Shown here one piece after another: positions 42,701 through 57,700 of a DNA stretch of 64,000 bases. The notes under the pieces are model-generated. The model ran no database searches. It was not told the origin of the DNA and saw nothing but the letters and a program-made list of their open reading frames with translations. How positions within the stretch are numbered: the stretch's first letter is position 1; every line of letters starts with the position of its first letter. Position numbers and translations under genes: made by a program. Origin of the DNA: Pycnopodia helianthoides (taxonomy: Eukaryota > Echinodermata > Asteroidea > Forcipulatida > Asteriidae); assembly GCA_032158295.1 (NCBI GenBank), contig CM063258.1, forward strand, positions 14,049,703 through 14,113,702, given 5' to 3'.

Positions 42701-45700
42701 CTGATTCACCATTTGGTGATTCACAATTGCCAGCATCCCTTGGAACGATTCGAAGTTATCGTCGACGCTGTCCGTATCGGAGAAATGCCCGAGACTGTCA
42801 GGGTCATTCAGCACTCTATCATGAGTATGGGAGTCGTTTGGGTCGTAGCGCTTCGGGGTGTGAGTTGTTGGGGGTTGGTGATAGTCCTGGCTACCGTATA
42901 ACCCTCGTGATTGGTAGCCGCCGGTGTCCGTTAGATGTCGTGAATGTTTCTTAGGACCTGAACGGGTGGAGGGATCGTAGTGAGCTCCTCCGGATGCGTG
43001 GAATCCGTTCTGAAGTACGGGGTCATTCCCGACAGATGCGAGGTAGAGATCGGAGGTGCTCCGTCTGAGGAAGGTCCGGGGGGAGTGGAGCTGGGAGGAT
43101 CCGGTTAAAATAGACGGCATGAGGTATGGGGCACTCCTGTTACGGGCTAACGGCGACGGGTGATTCTGGGCATCCGAATTGGAAAACGGGGTTCCGAATG
43201 TTGCTCTCTCATAGCCAGAGATGCGGGCATTCAGTCGGGCTACCTCGGCTTCCTGAAAAACAAAATCAAAATTCAAATATTGATGGAGTTCCAAAGCAGG
43301 TTCGCAGTTTCTCACTACCTCTTTGAGGAAATTCTCAGATTTTCCAGGAACATTTTAAGGGGCACCGGAGCAAAAATCAGGGCCCATTTTTTATGCTTCT
43401 CAACATAATCAGCAAAGTACTCTTCTTGAGAGTAGAGGTGGTTACTCCGAACCCACAGGCATGGTTGCAGTAGTGAAAGAATACTTCATGATGGGCTGAG
43501 TGTTGTCTCAACTTCAACTAATGTGAGGAGGGTTTTAAGATCTAAAAGACCTTTTCTAGACACTGGATTCGTTTAATCCATAAACAGATCGGAAAAACTT
43601 GCTGTTTTCAGGCCCCCCTTCAGGTTTAAAAACCAGAGTTTTCTCAATCAAGAGTTTCAGATGATCTGTTCGATTGCTCGCTCTCACCAGATTCCAAATC
43701 AACAATACCACAAACACATACATTAGGTTTCAGACAATACAAACACTTACTGGACAATACACATGTTATATTGTTCTTGAGGCATTGCATGGTGAGTTAT
43801 AAATGTATAAATGTATATTCGGTTTGCGGTAACACCATGTGTATATATCTACTTTGCTGTGTAGATTATGTTCTTTAGAGAACTTGTCTTGCTATTTTGT
43901 TCTACTACCACGGAGTAGATTTTTCGGAATTCGGGAGACTTCTCAGTTCTGAAAAGAACTGTCCTGCTTATTAACTACTACCTGGGCGGAAGGTAGGAAA
44001 TCGGCCTGGACTACTACTTTCGCTTAGTGGATCGGGGGGACTTCTCGTAATTAACTGCACTGCCGCAGAGTGAGTTCTATTGGTCTCAACGTTTCGACTA
44101 GCTTGTTCTAAGGGCAACTATAAATATAAATATGAATAGAAAACTTGCGGGTACAACCATGTGTAAAATCTCTTTTGTGGGAGTGTTGGCTCTGAGAAGA
44201 GCCGGTTTGGTCTCGACGTTTCGAAAAGTATACTCGAATAGTATACTCTGCTCGTCGACGAGCAGAGTATACTGTTCGAAACGTCGAGACCAAACCGGCT
44301 CTTCTCAGAGCCAACACTCCCGCAAAAAAGATTTTACACATGGTTGTACCCGCAAGTTTTCTATTCATATTTATGTTTATAGTTGCTCTTATTCTCCACA
44401 CCATGCAAAGCTTCAAACACCATTTAGCTTGCTCTAGTCATCGTCAGGAGACTGCACATGTTAGGCCTGCGCTAAACGTCGCACTTTTGCCGAGCCGAAC
44501 TCAAATGTTTTCAGTTCGATTCGACACGGCAAGAGCGCGACGTTTGTCACCGTGTCGTGCCGATACCGTGTAGCACGGCAGGGCTTGCCGTGCTACACGG
44601 CAGTGCCGAACTTAAATAAAAGGTTTGCGCTAAACGTCGCTCTTTTGTCGAATTTAATTCCTAATTTTACAACTGTTTGAGTTTGACACGACAAACGTGC
44701 GACGTTTAGCGCAGGCCTTACACAAAAACACAGTAAACGCAGTTTAAGCACCTTATTAAGCGTAACTGGAAAAACTTGCAGGAATTAGTCTCATTGATGA
44801 CTGGCTAAAAACCTCTTTGGAAGATACAACTGGAGTGCGCAGGTATTACTCTAGACTACGCCAAGAGGTGCGGGTAATCGTACGTATTAAATCAAACTAA
44901 TGCGACAGTAACTTTTCAGTAGGTCTGACTAAACCCTGAGAAGGGAGAAAACCATGAAAGTAACAGTCAAGGTATTTAGGGAACTGCCCAATGGGGGAAA
45001 CCTGTTTATTAGGGGCTGAGGTTGAATTCTCAATTATACTCAAGGCTATGTCACACAGGCAACTTGGAGGTAGCGTACTGCAGTGTACGCACAAGAAACA
45101 CTTCGGCTGCACAAGAGACCTTCTTCTTGCTGTAACTCAATATCCCCAGCAAAAATCTGAAATGTGAATGAATTTACTTCTTGGAGATTGCCTGGAACTG
45201 GTTACCTGTAAATTGCCTCGTGTGACATGGCCTTAAAAACACTGGACACCTTTGGTAATTGTCAAAGACCAGTCTTCTCACTTGGTGTATCTCAACATAT
45301 ACACAAAATAACAAACCTGTGAAAATTTGAACTCAATTGGTCGTCGAAGCTGCGAGATAATAATGGAAGAAAAAACACCCTTGTCACACGAAGTTGTGTG
45401 CTTTCAGATGCTCGATTTCGAGACCTCACACGTGAGGTCTCAAAATCAATTCAAATATTTTACTGAGAAATTACTTCTTTCTCAAAAACTACGTTACTTC
45501 AGAGGGAGCCGTTTCTCACAATGTTTTATACTATCAACAGCTCTCCATTACTTGTACCAAGTAAGTTTTTACGCTAACAATTATTTTGAGTAATTACCAA
45601 TAGTGTCCAGTGCCTTTAAGGCTTAGGTCTAGAGTCGGATTTGAAACCCTCCTCACCTTAATGACGATAGCCTCGTTAGCGGCTTCGATCACCTCCTTCC

Positions 45701-48700
45701 GAGCCAGGAGCTCGTTCTCTAGACCGGTGGCCTTCTCCCGGTGTGACGCTGCCTCCTGCTTGCTCCTCATCTCCACCTCCTTCAATCTGTTGATCTCTAG
45801 ACGATGACTTGCCTCCAGCTGGTTCTTGGAGGTCAGAAGGGCCGAGTGACTGTCTCGAAGCTGTGTCAACTGGGAGAACAATTCTTACAAATTCAACTAT
45901 AGGCTAAATTCATGGGGAGCCACGCCCTAAAAAACCTAAAATTTCAACACAAGAGTTCACAGGGTCGATCTTCATATGACATGTTTATACACCCCCACAT
46001 GACCAGTCTTCGACCAATCAGAGTGAATAAACTCTTCAAGGTATTTATTTATACACATTAACTTTGTGAAATTACCTTAATTTTTGCATCGGGGATAAAG
46101 ATATTTCAATTTAGCAATGCAAAGATCGAGGGTTCGAAACCCCCCGCAGTGATTTGCCTGTTGATTTTTTTTTTCACAGAGCTCGGGAAAGTACTTGAGT
46201 ATACAGTGCTTAAAGGCACAGTACACGTTTGGTAATGACTCTGAAAATTAATGGCAGTAAAATCTTACTTGGCAAGAAGGATAGCAGCTTTGGGTAGTAT
46301 AATGAATTTTGAGAAACTTTGAACTTTGAAGTACTATTGGTTATGGAAAATATATCACTTTTTATTCCCCAAAATTTGAATCTGAGGAGCGTTTACTGTG
46401 TATGTCATTGAGGAATATTCTTCCTGCGTGGAAATATTCGCTCCGGTTTTTTTGGTGATATCTCAAAAACGTGACCACCTTTTTAAGTAAAATTTCCACA
46501 GGTTAGTTTTATTGTATGTACCTACATTTATATAGGATTAACACAATCAGTAGGCTCAAATTACCAAACGTGTACTGTGCCTTTAATTCACATCTGTGCA
46601 GAATAAAACATAATTAACTTCATGAAATGAGTTCATACCTCACGTTCCTTCTCGTCCAGCTCCCTCATCTGAAGATCCCGTATACGCTCCAGCTCCGCTC
46701 CGAACCTCGTCTCCGTCTCGGCCTCCCGTGCGATGATGGCGCCGTGCTCCTCAGCTAGCCTGGCGTGGTCCTCATCCTTCGAGTGACAGAGCTTCAGGGT
46801 GTCCTCCAACTCTCTGGCCAGCTGGTCCTGGTAAAATTTAAAGAAAGATGTTACAATTTGGGTTACGATCAACTCCCTCTTCCATTAGGCTGTTCAGCCT
46901 AAAATCATTCTAAGCAAAATAATACAGACAGGAAGTGGTTAAGAAAGCCTGAAAAAATGGAAGGATTGCAAATCAAGTTTTGAAGTTGGACAAAAACTTG
47001 ACAAATCACAGACATGGTAGAATGATATCAACCAGCCAAACTACCTTTTCTCTTTGCACCTGCGCCAGCTGTCGTCTTGCCTCAGTCAGCTCCACATGGT
47101 GACGTTGCATCTGCTCTCTGGCCAGACGTAGCTGCTGACCCTGAGCTAACTCATCCTCCCTATAATTACTGGACTGTCTCATCAAGTCCTCTACCCTCTA
47201 AGAAAACAACAAGAATAAACAGACATTTGTCATGGATACCTTTTTAGCTACTATTAAAGGGTGTGTACATTATTGGTGAGATTGGAAATATAAATGTGAA
47301 CAGGTTTGCACATAGCTTTTATATACATGGTATAGAGATGGTCATGGTGGTAAACTTCCCTTGAAATAGTTTTGCTCCAAAAGCTGTTTTTTTTTTAGGA
47401 AATGAGTAAAACCTTTAGTCTTTATCGCGCGTGTCCAAAACCCGATGTTTGAAAACAGCGAAAACATATAATGGGGTTTTTCTCTGTTTTCTTGAGCTTA
47501 ACATTTCATAGGTTTGTTATTTCATGTCTATGTTGGGTCACATAAAGTGCAGATACTAGTCTTTGAAAATTACCAATGTTGTACATGTGCTTTAAAGAGT
47601 CAAGAGGAGCGTGTCGTGGCCGAGCGGTTTAGTACATCGGACTCAAGTTCCGATGCCGAGTCATCAGGGTGTGGGTTCGAATCCCGGTCATGACACTTGT
47701 GTCCTTGAGCAAGACACTTAACTATAATTGCTTCTCATCACCCAGGGGTAAAATGGGTACATGTGAGGGTAGAGATGGTTCTTGTAATTGATTTCGCCTG
47801 GTGCGTTACGTACTAGGCAACATAGGCTGTATACACCCCAGGGAGCTGAGATGGTTTAAGGAATGAAATAGATAGCCCAGTGACCAAGGGTAATAATGTT
47901 CAAAAGCGCAATGATTACTCCTTGGAATTGCGCTACATAAGAGCCAATATTGTTATTGTTATTGTTATAGGGGACAAAGAAAAGGAACTCTAGGAAAGGA
48001 AATATCCGGACAACCAACCTGCTGGAGTTGTGTGACCTCCATGGTCTTGCGGTTGATCTCATTCTTCTGTCTGGTGACTAACTGCTCCAGTTGCTGCAGC
48101 TGCAAGGCACGCTCCTTCAGCGTCTCCTGCTGCTCCTGGCACCTATCATCCAGCTCACTCATCTACAAGACAGGAGAAGGAAAACGTTTCAGCCTGAACC
48201 ACCTCACGCTGAAAGACATGTTTATCCGCAAATCTCTTTTGGACAGACTTAAGCCACATCCGAATTGGGGACTACAGCTTTGGCTACGGCTGTTGCTAAG
48301 GGTGTTGCTAAGGACGTCCTATTCTTCAACGCATGATGACGTGGAAATCTAGCCGTAGCCGTAGCTGTAGCTGCCAGTTCGGACACGGCCATACAGCGGA
48401 CGTGTTTCAACACCCACAACAACTTTGGATTATCCTCATTTTGTTGCTGACAACCGGACGGTTGACGCTTATATCCATCCGGACTTTCCAGTGTGTAGCG
48501 TGTTTAGGCAAGCACCTACCGTGATACACTTCATTTCACCCGTACAAAGAGGGACAACAGGTTCTGGAAAACATGCCTAGTAAAATCCCTTTCCTGGGAT
48601 TATTGTGTAACCCCCGATTCCAGACCTTTGTCCTGTTGCTGTACAAATATGGCATACAAGAATGCACTGGCTGCCACCATTGTTTTCGTCCTCGTATTCG

Positions 48701-51700
48701 GCTCAATGGGAGAAAAGTGTGAGCTTTCTGAGATTCCAGCATACCTTGGCAGATTTTTTGCCGTGGCTCACGGCCGAGAATTTGCGATTCACGGTGAGTG
48801 CCTACTAAATTTTCTCACATGACGACATCAAATCCCGGAACCAATTATGAGAACCTTTGTTGTCTTTCCTTTGTCAACTCAGGGTTTACAAAAACTAGCA
48901 GTGAACCAGTCAATAGCATTGTATAAACACATGTGAGTTTCGGCTGGTAATCAGAATTTATACTAAGCATTTTCTGTGTTCAGCAATTTTATCCTTGACA
49001 GCTTGATAAAATTGGGCCCAGACAGTATAAACAGCATCTCTCTTGACTGGTTCTTTGCAGAAAGGCTTCCCTTCTGCACCCCCTTCCCCCCCCCCCCCAA
49101 TATCCCCCACCCATCTACCCCCATCCTACCTGTCTGGAGCATTGTTTCAGCTCATACTGAGTCTTGTTCAGGCTGCTCTCCAGCTGCAGAACCTTCTGCT
49201 CTGATTCACTCTGATGCTCCTTCACCACCATGTCGAGCTGGCTCACCTATGATCACAAAGTCAACATTATCGGAAAAACTGCAATGAGTGGCACTCTTGT
49301 CTCGGGGTTTTGACCCTAGCAGAGTCTTTCTCAAAGGCTCAATGAGAACACAACACGCTCATACAACTGTACATTAAATATTAAATAACAATCTAAATTT
49401 TAATAATTTGACTTGCAGCCAAAATCTGAATTGTGAAGGACATGGCCACAGCGCGTTCGTGCCTCAGGCATGCAAGGGTGTTGCTGTTTCAAACCCTGTC
49501 TCCTGTGCATGTGCTACGAACTTTTGGCACTTTCCGACGTCGCTTATATTCCGGGCGGCTTAAAACTGACCTCTAAAAACTTGTTCAGAGATTTTCTGGT
49601 ACTGCGGCTTATAATCCAGGTGGCTTACGATACACCCTTTTTCAGTAAAACTTTCTTTAAGTCCTTCTTCCGGGCACACAATAAAGTTACTGAGGTCAGA
49701 AAGCAAAATGGTACAGCTATTTCTTGTTTTTTCATATTTCACATTGGTACTCTATTGGTACAATTCTATAATGGCGTCTGTGCGTTTGGTCCTCTTGTAA
49801 AAGTTTGAACTTGGTTTTTCTCATGTTGTACCTGAGATGCTCTTTGATGAAGCTCTCGCTGGCTGCTCTTCAGTGCTTCGTCCATCTCAACAATGTCTTG
49901 ACTCCGACTCCTTGACTCATCTTGGCTGCGTCTGCAAAACAAAATGTGAAAAAAATTCACCCTCATAAAATAAATGCCTTAAATATTTCATCACGATACC
50001 AATGAAAAGTAATAATTGCATCATATATATATACCATGTTATCAATGCTTGTGTTTTGATGTCAAAGATGACAATCACAATGGGGATAAAGGGAATATCA
50101 ATGACAGTGACAATGACAATGGATATAAAGGGGATAAAGGGAATATCAGTGATGACAGTGACAATGACAAAGAGGATAAGAGGCAATAAAATGATGACAG
50201 TGACTATAATGATAGGAACGGAAGGGAAAACAATGACAGTGACATTGACAATGGGGATGCAGGGGGATAACATGATACATTGATACCGATGTGTGGATGA
50301 ATGTGAACATCAACGATGACATTGACAACAACAATGAGGATAAGAGGGTATAACATGATACAGTGTTACTTACAATGTGGGTGAAAGTGAACATCAACGA
50401 TGACAGTGTAACAATGACAACGAGGATAAGAGGGAATAACAATGAGAGTGGCAATGGCAATGGGAAAGGGAAAATAATGATAAAGTGATAATGGGTGGGG
50501 ATGACAAAGACAATGGTGAAGATTACAAAAGTGACAATGACAAATGAGATGACAAAAACAGAGATGACAAAGAAAGTGACAATGTCAGCGGGGATGGTTA
50601 CAAGAGGAATGACGATGACGGTAAGGTGACAATGACAAAAAAGTGTACTAAGGTTGGATGACAATGATGATGCGATGGTGATGATTAGAAGACAACAAGA
50701 GGTTCTCAGCTAACCAAGTCACACCATCTCACACTAAAGATGGATGACAATGATGATGATTAAAGATGGATGACAATGATGATGATGATTAAAAGACAAC
50801 AAGAGGTTTTCAGCTAACCAAGTCACACCATCTCACACTAAAGATGGATGACAATGATGATGATGACGATTAGAAGACAACAAGAGGTTTTCAGCTAACC
50901 AAGTCACACCATCTCACACTAAAGATGGATGACAATGATGATGATTAAAGATGGATGACAATGATGATGATGATTAAAAGACAACAAGAGGTTTTCAGCT
51001 AACCAAGTCACACCATCTCACACTAAAGATGGATGACAATGATGATGATGACGATTAGAAGACAACAAGAGGTTTTCAGCTAACCAAGTCACACCATCTC
51101 ACACTAAAGATGGATGACAATGATGATGACGATTAGAAGACAACAAGAGGTTTTCAGCTAACCAAGTCACACCATCTCACACTAAAGATGGATGACAATG
51201 ATGATGACGATTAGAAGACAACAAGAGGTTTTCAGCTAACCAAGTCACACCATCTCACACTAAAGATGGATGACAATGATGATGACGATTAGAAGACAAC
51301 AAGAGGTTTTCAGCTAAAACCAAGTCACACCATCTCACACTAAAGATGGATGACAATGATGATGATGACGATTAGAAGACAACAAGAGGTTTTCAGCTAA
51401 CCAAGTCACACCATCTCACACTAAAGATGGATGACAATGATGATGATTAAAGATGGATGACAATGATGATGATTAAAGATGGATGACAATGATGATGATG
51501 ACGATTAGAAGACAACAAGAGATTTTCAGCTAACCAAGTCACACCATCTCACACTAAAGATGGATGACAATGATGATGACGATTAGAAGACAACAAGAGG
51601 TTTTCAGCTAAAACCAAGTCACACCATCTCACACTAAAGATGGATGACAATGATGATGACGATTAGAAGACAACAAGAGGTTTTCAGCTAAAACCAAGTC

Positions 51701-54700
51701 ACACCATCTCACACTAAAGATGGATGACAATGATGATGACGATTAGAAGACAACAAGAGGTTTTCAGCTAAAACCAAGTCACACCATCTCACACTAAAGA
51801 TGGATGACAATGATGATGATGACGATTAGAAGACAACAAGAGGTTTTCAGCTAACCAAGTCACACCATCTCACACTAAAGATGGATGACAATGATGATGA
51901 TGACGATTAGAAGACAACAAGAGGTTTTCAGCTAAAACCAAGTCACACCATCTCACACTAAAGATGGATGACAATGATGATGATTAAAGATGGATGACAA
52001 TGATGATGATTAAAGATGGATGACAATGATGATGATGACGATTAGAAGACAACAAGAGATTTTCAGCTAACCAAGTCACACCATCTCACACTAAAGATGG
52101 ATGACAATGATGATGACGATTAGAAGACAACAAGAGGTTTTCAGCTAAAACCAAGTCACACCATCTCACACTAAAGATGGATGACAATGATGATGACGAT
52201 TAGAAGACAACAAGAGATTTTCAGCTAACCAAGTCACACCATCTCACACTAAAGATGGATGACAATGATGATGACGATTAGAAGACAACAAGAGGTTTTC
52301 AGCTAACCGGGTCACACAATCTGACACTCACCGCAACTCGTCATTCAGCTCTTGCATCCGCTGCTGTTTCTGCTTGGTCTCTGCCCGGCTACGCTGCAGC
52401 AGCCGCTGCAGCTCGGACAGCTGCTTGGTGGCGGTTTGCATCTCCAGTTGCGCCTTGCGCAGCTCGCCGTCCAGCTCCAGGGAGCGCTCTCCGTGTTGCT
52501 TGTTGTCCTGTCTGGCCTCCGCGAGGGACTTCTCAAGATCGGTTACTGTTTTAAACGTATTATACAGGATCGGTACGGATTAAAAAACATCATTGTTTTT
52601 ATTTTAGTCTGAAAGCTTACTGATTACAAACATCATACTAATAACACTTTTTCTGTTAAATATTTCCCTCTGAAATGGAGTCATATTTGAGAAAACTGTC
52701 TCTGAAAACCTCGAAAAAAATGCAACAGCTGATTTTGGTTGTCACAACCAAATCTAGAGACAATGTGTTTACATGCTAAAAAATTGTGCACGGTTTTCAC
52801 TATTTTCTCCTGACTAACACAATGGATTTAGCAAAAATTTAAGCCCAAAGGTTTGTTATTTCATGTATATGGTTGATCACACAAAACATGAACACTGTCT
52901 GTGACTATTTTGTCAGCTCTACCAATCCTGTATAATACCTTTAAACTATAAACACCTTTACATTGCATGGTTTTTCAATATTTTCTCCTGACTCGCACAA
53001 CGGATGAAGCCCAAATGTTCACAGGTTTGTTATTTCATGTACACGATTGGTCACACCAAACATGAACACTGTCTACGACTGTTTTGTCTACCTCATTCAT
53101 AACCCATATACAAACAGCTTTCAAAAAAATTAGGTCCTGTTCCTTCCTCCACTCTGGAATAACAGTCTACTGGGGAGGAGGGAGGAAGGGGGAAGGGGAG
53201 GGGGTAAGGGGTGAAGGGGAAGGGAGAAGGGGGGAAGGGGGGAAGGGGGAAGGGGAAGGGGAAGGGGGAAGGGGGAAGGGGGAAAGAGGGAAGGGGGGAA
53301 GAATTGTTTCTCTCCTGAATCTTACCTTTTTCAGTTTTGTGTTCCAGTTGTAGCTTTGCTTCTCTCAGATCAATGTCCAGTTGGGTTGCTTTGGCAGCGT
53401 GGTTGTCACAGTCTTTCTTAGTTTGGCCGAGCTGTCTCTCGAGGTCGGCGGACCGTGTGCTGGCCTCGGCGAGCTCCGACCGTGTTTGGCTGTATTACAC
53501 ACAAATAGTGAAGTTAGTCCTCCTGTCTTTGCCTCTATGGACATATGCTTCGGCCATGTTTTGCCATGTACCCGTGTGCAGTTACACTAATGAATAGCAA
53601 GTCTCATTCTACCAAATAGGTATCACACTATTTTGCCCTTTCGAGCCTCACTTTCATTGCATTGATATCAATGAGATATGTAATTTTTTTAAATAGCAAC
53701 TTTGTATTGATAGTCTACTCTATATGTTTCTGGTATTCATGTGAATTGAGTCTATCCCCGAATCATCTCTATGTGTCTAAATAAAGACAATTTCTGTAAA
53801 ACAGCTATACAAAAAAATTCCCCCCAATTCATGATTGACCTTTGGAGGCCGATGAATGACTACCTATCTTGGTCCTTTTATGCGCATTTTCTGAGCTCCT
53901 TCGTACGCTCTAGGTGTGTTAGTTACCTGAGAGTTGTAGTAATTTCTGTGAGCTGGGTGGTCCTGTCTTCAAGATCCATGCAGGCTTGATGAAGTTTCTT
54001 CTCGATCATCGCGGCGTCTTTCTCGGCCTCCGTGGTGATGTGATTTAGACCCTTCTCAAGATGAGACACCTAATATAACATAATATAACAACACAAATTC
54101 ATAGGGCGCTATTCCATCAAGATCATAGCGCACATAAAAGAAATTAACATGGAGAGAGGTGAGTCTTAAGAGCTTTACAGAGTAAGAGATAAACTAAACA
54201 GATTCCCTAACGACAGGAAGAAGATTGTTCCAAATCATTGGTGCAGCTACACTGAAAGCTTTTTGACCCAGAACTTTGGAGAACGGAAAACATTCAAGTG
54301 AGTGATGTCAAGTGTGGACCAAAGAAAACATGGAGGAGTGTAATATGACAGTAAGTTGGAAAGATATCTAGGAGTAGTTTTGTTCAAGCATTTATAAACA
54401 AAAGGAGCAAGTTTAAAATGAAGCCGTTCTTTAATCGGTAGCCAATGAAGTTCCCTGAGCGATGGGAAAACTTCATGATTTCTGGTGGAAATCCTAAAAG
54501 AAAAACTGGCGGAATGCATTTTTTATGGGTTCTGAAAAAAAATGCTAAAGCCCGACCGTGCCAAGTGGGTGTGGTTTACAGTGCAGCCAACAGGATACTG
54601 TTATGGGTGGCATGGGTGGCTAGTACGTAAAGCGCTCACCTCTCACCACTGTGGCCCTGGTTCGATACCTGGCTAAGTCCATATGTGAGTAGAGTTTGTG

Positions 54701-57700
54701 TGTCTGTTCTCTCCTATGCCAAGAGGGTTTTTCTCTGGGCCCTCCGGTTTTCGACCCTCCTGAAAAATCAAACACTTTCGATCTCTGGATGTGCTCCATG
54801 GTCATATATTATAGATTGATTTGTCTGGCTGTCAAAGGCACCCTTGCATGCCTGTGGCTCTAACATGTTTTAGCCGCGTCCTTCGCAATTCAGCTTCTCA
54901 GCTGCTATTAAAGGCCCTGTACACTATTGGTAAGATCGAAAAACACAATGTTCACAGATTCACACATAACTTACATGATTTAAAGTAAGTAATGGTAGAA
55001 AGGGTTCCTTAAAATATTTCTGCCTAAAATGCTATCGTTTCTGAGAAACGAGTAAAACAATAGTAATTATCGCGCGCGATAATTTGAAAAAAACAGAAAA
55101 CACATAAGATCTCTTTTCACTATTTTCTCGTGACCTCGATGACCAATTGAGCTCAAACTTTCACAGGTTTGTTTGTTCATGCATATGTTTAATCACACAA
55201 AATGTGGACACTGATTTTGAGCTGTTACCAAAAGTGTACAATACCTTTAAGGATGATTAGCCTCCTACATTATTATACTGTAATATTATCTTGAGCCTGA
55301 CCTGGTGTTCTAGCTGTCCTTCCTTGTCTTCTAGCTCAGCCATGCGGGAGGCGCTCTGCTGCAGCATCTGCTGCCGTTCGTCCAAGGCTTGCTTCAACTC
55401 TAGGACCTGGTCTGCGACCGTCTCCCGCTCCTCCTTAGCCTGCTTCAACTGCTTCTCCAGCTTCTTCATCTGTAAATCAGTCACTTGTGTTTTAGTTTCG
55501 AGCCTTGGGTGACACCCTCAGAATAAACTCACACACTTAAACCATCGCACTGTTTACCAATAGTACCTTTTATAATTAGCATGTCATTTTTGGGAGGTGA
55601 ACATATCCACTTCAAACATCAGATAAGAGCCTCTGGACTAAATAAAACAAATTCCAAATGTCAAGCCATCTGGAAGCAATCTGAGGGCCCAATTTCATAA
55701 AGCTGTTTAGCAGAAAATACTGCTTAGAAAATACGGTGGCTAAGCAAAAAATGAGTGGGACACCAGTCGCAACAATGCAAACTTTATGGAATGTTGGCAG
55801 GTAACTTGTTTCTGCTAAGCAATGTTTTTCTGTGCTTAGCAAGTTTTTGTGCTTACAGGCTTTATGAAATTGGGCCCAGGCGAAGACCAGATTGTTTACA
55901 GCCCGGGCCCAATTTCATACAGCTGCTTAACGGCCGCTTTTGTGCTTACTGTACGAGTTTTCCATTTCATAGCGCTGCTAACAGTAAGCGTACGAAAAGG
56001 CATGCTAACCTTCCAGTGCTTACTCTATGAAAATGATTGAGGTAACAATGCAAATCCATGGTGGACACGCAAACTGGTCGCCCAATTTTCTTGATAACCT
56101 GTGAAGTACGCTTACACTTAAGCAAATTTTTCTGCTACAGTAAGCCTGAACATTTGCTTACCGTTAAGCCGTGCTATGGGCCCAATTTCATGGAGCTGCT
56201 TAAGCAGAAAATATTGCCTAACAACTGTCTACGAAGCAGAAATGAGCAGGATACCAGTCACAAATTGTACATGCGACATGGTATTTTGGCTGGTAACCTT
56301 ATTCTTGTAAGCATAATTTTGTTGTGCTTAGCTATATTTTGTGCTTTAAGCAGCTCTATGTAATTGGGCCCAGGTGTGGCTATTAGCCCAAGTCTAGGAG
56401 ATTTGTTTACAACCCCTGTGGGAACTCTCAAAGTGGAGGTCATTTATGTCATTTCTGTTGTCAAAGGATCTACCCAGGGTTATATCCTTTTTACATGCTA
56501 TTTGGCTAGGCTTCAAAAGGAAACTTGAATATTTTTGAAATTTTCAACCACTTTTTTTGGCGGAGTAAACAAAATTTGGGCGATCATTTTGCTTGACAGT
56601 ATTTTCTTCTGAGGAGAGGGAGCCCAATTCATTCACGTACCTCAGTCTTCTTACTGTGCAGGTCTTTCTCATGTTGGTCTCTCAGGTCATCTAGTTTCAC
56701 GATGTAGCCAGTCAGCTCCTCCTTGCAGATGAGCAGCGCCGCCTCCAGCTGGGAGGCTCGCTGACCGTCCTCGTTGGCTCTCACCTCCAGGGTCTCTTTG
56801 CTCTCTCTGTGCTCTCTGTCTTGCCCTTCCAATTCCTTGGAGAGGTGGAAAACAGATTCAAAACAGGTACAAAAATGGAAAGGGGCTTATTGCATAAAAC
56901 TTGTTAGCAGACATTTTTTTAACTTACAAAGCGCCCCTTAACAGAATTTAGAACTTAAGCAGAAAGAAAAAGGGTCTCTTTGCTCTCTCTGTGCTCTCTG
57001 TCTTGTCCTTTCAATTCCTTGGAGATGTGGAAATCAGATTCAAAACTTGTAAGAAAACCTTGCAGACATTTTGTTTACTTACAAAGCGCCCCTTAACTTA
57101 AGAATTTAGAACTTAAGCAGACAAAAAAAAAGTACATCAAGCCAATATGGCTCATCAGGCCGGTATTTATATCTGGTTTTATTGGCATTAAACGACTGAG
57201 AATATTTCTATTTGCCCCGGACAGGATGCCCAAAAACTTGTTAGCAGGCATTTTTTACTTACAAAGCACCCCTTAACAGAATTTAGAATTTAAGCAAAAA
57301 GAAAAAGAAGCATATCAAGGTAATATGGCTCATCAGGTCGGTATTTATATCTGGTTTAATTGGCATTAAACAACTGGGAATAGTTCTATTCCCCCTTGAC
57401 AGGATGCCAGTCCATCGCAGGTTACTCACCCGCTCTCACCGGTACCCATTTGTACTCCCGGGTGGAGAGAAGAAAATATGATAAAGTGCCTTGCTCAAGA
57501 GCACAAGTGTCGCAACTGACCGGGCCAGGATTCAAATCCCCATTCTTTAATTTACAGAACTTGAGTGCACCGCCCTAGACAGCTCGACTACGACACCTCA
57601 GATTTAAAGACACTGGACACCTTTGGTAATTGTCAAAGACCAGTCTTCTCACTTGGTGTATCTCAACATATGCACAAAATAACAACCCTGTGAAAATTTG

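Noticed and set aside
44108..44437. Two ~100-aa ORFs on opposite strands with nearly the same protein
   Set aside because: They are the same palindrome read from both strands.
50146..50664. 172-aa hydrophobic minus-strand ORF
   Set aside because: It is the translation of a GACAATGA low-complexity tract; composition, not a gene.
50690..52331. CRISPR-like array of regular repeats
   Set aside because: Units are long, spacers are not unique, and the locus lies in an animal gene intron; it is a minisatellite.
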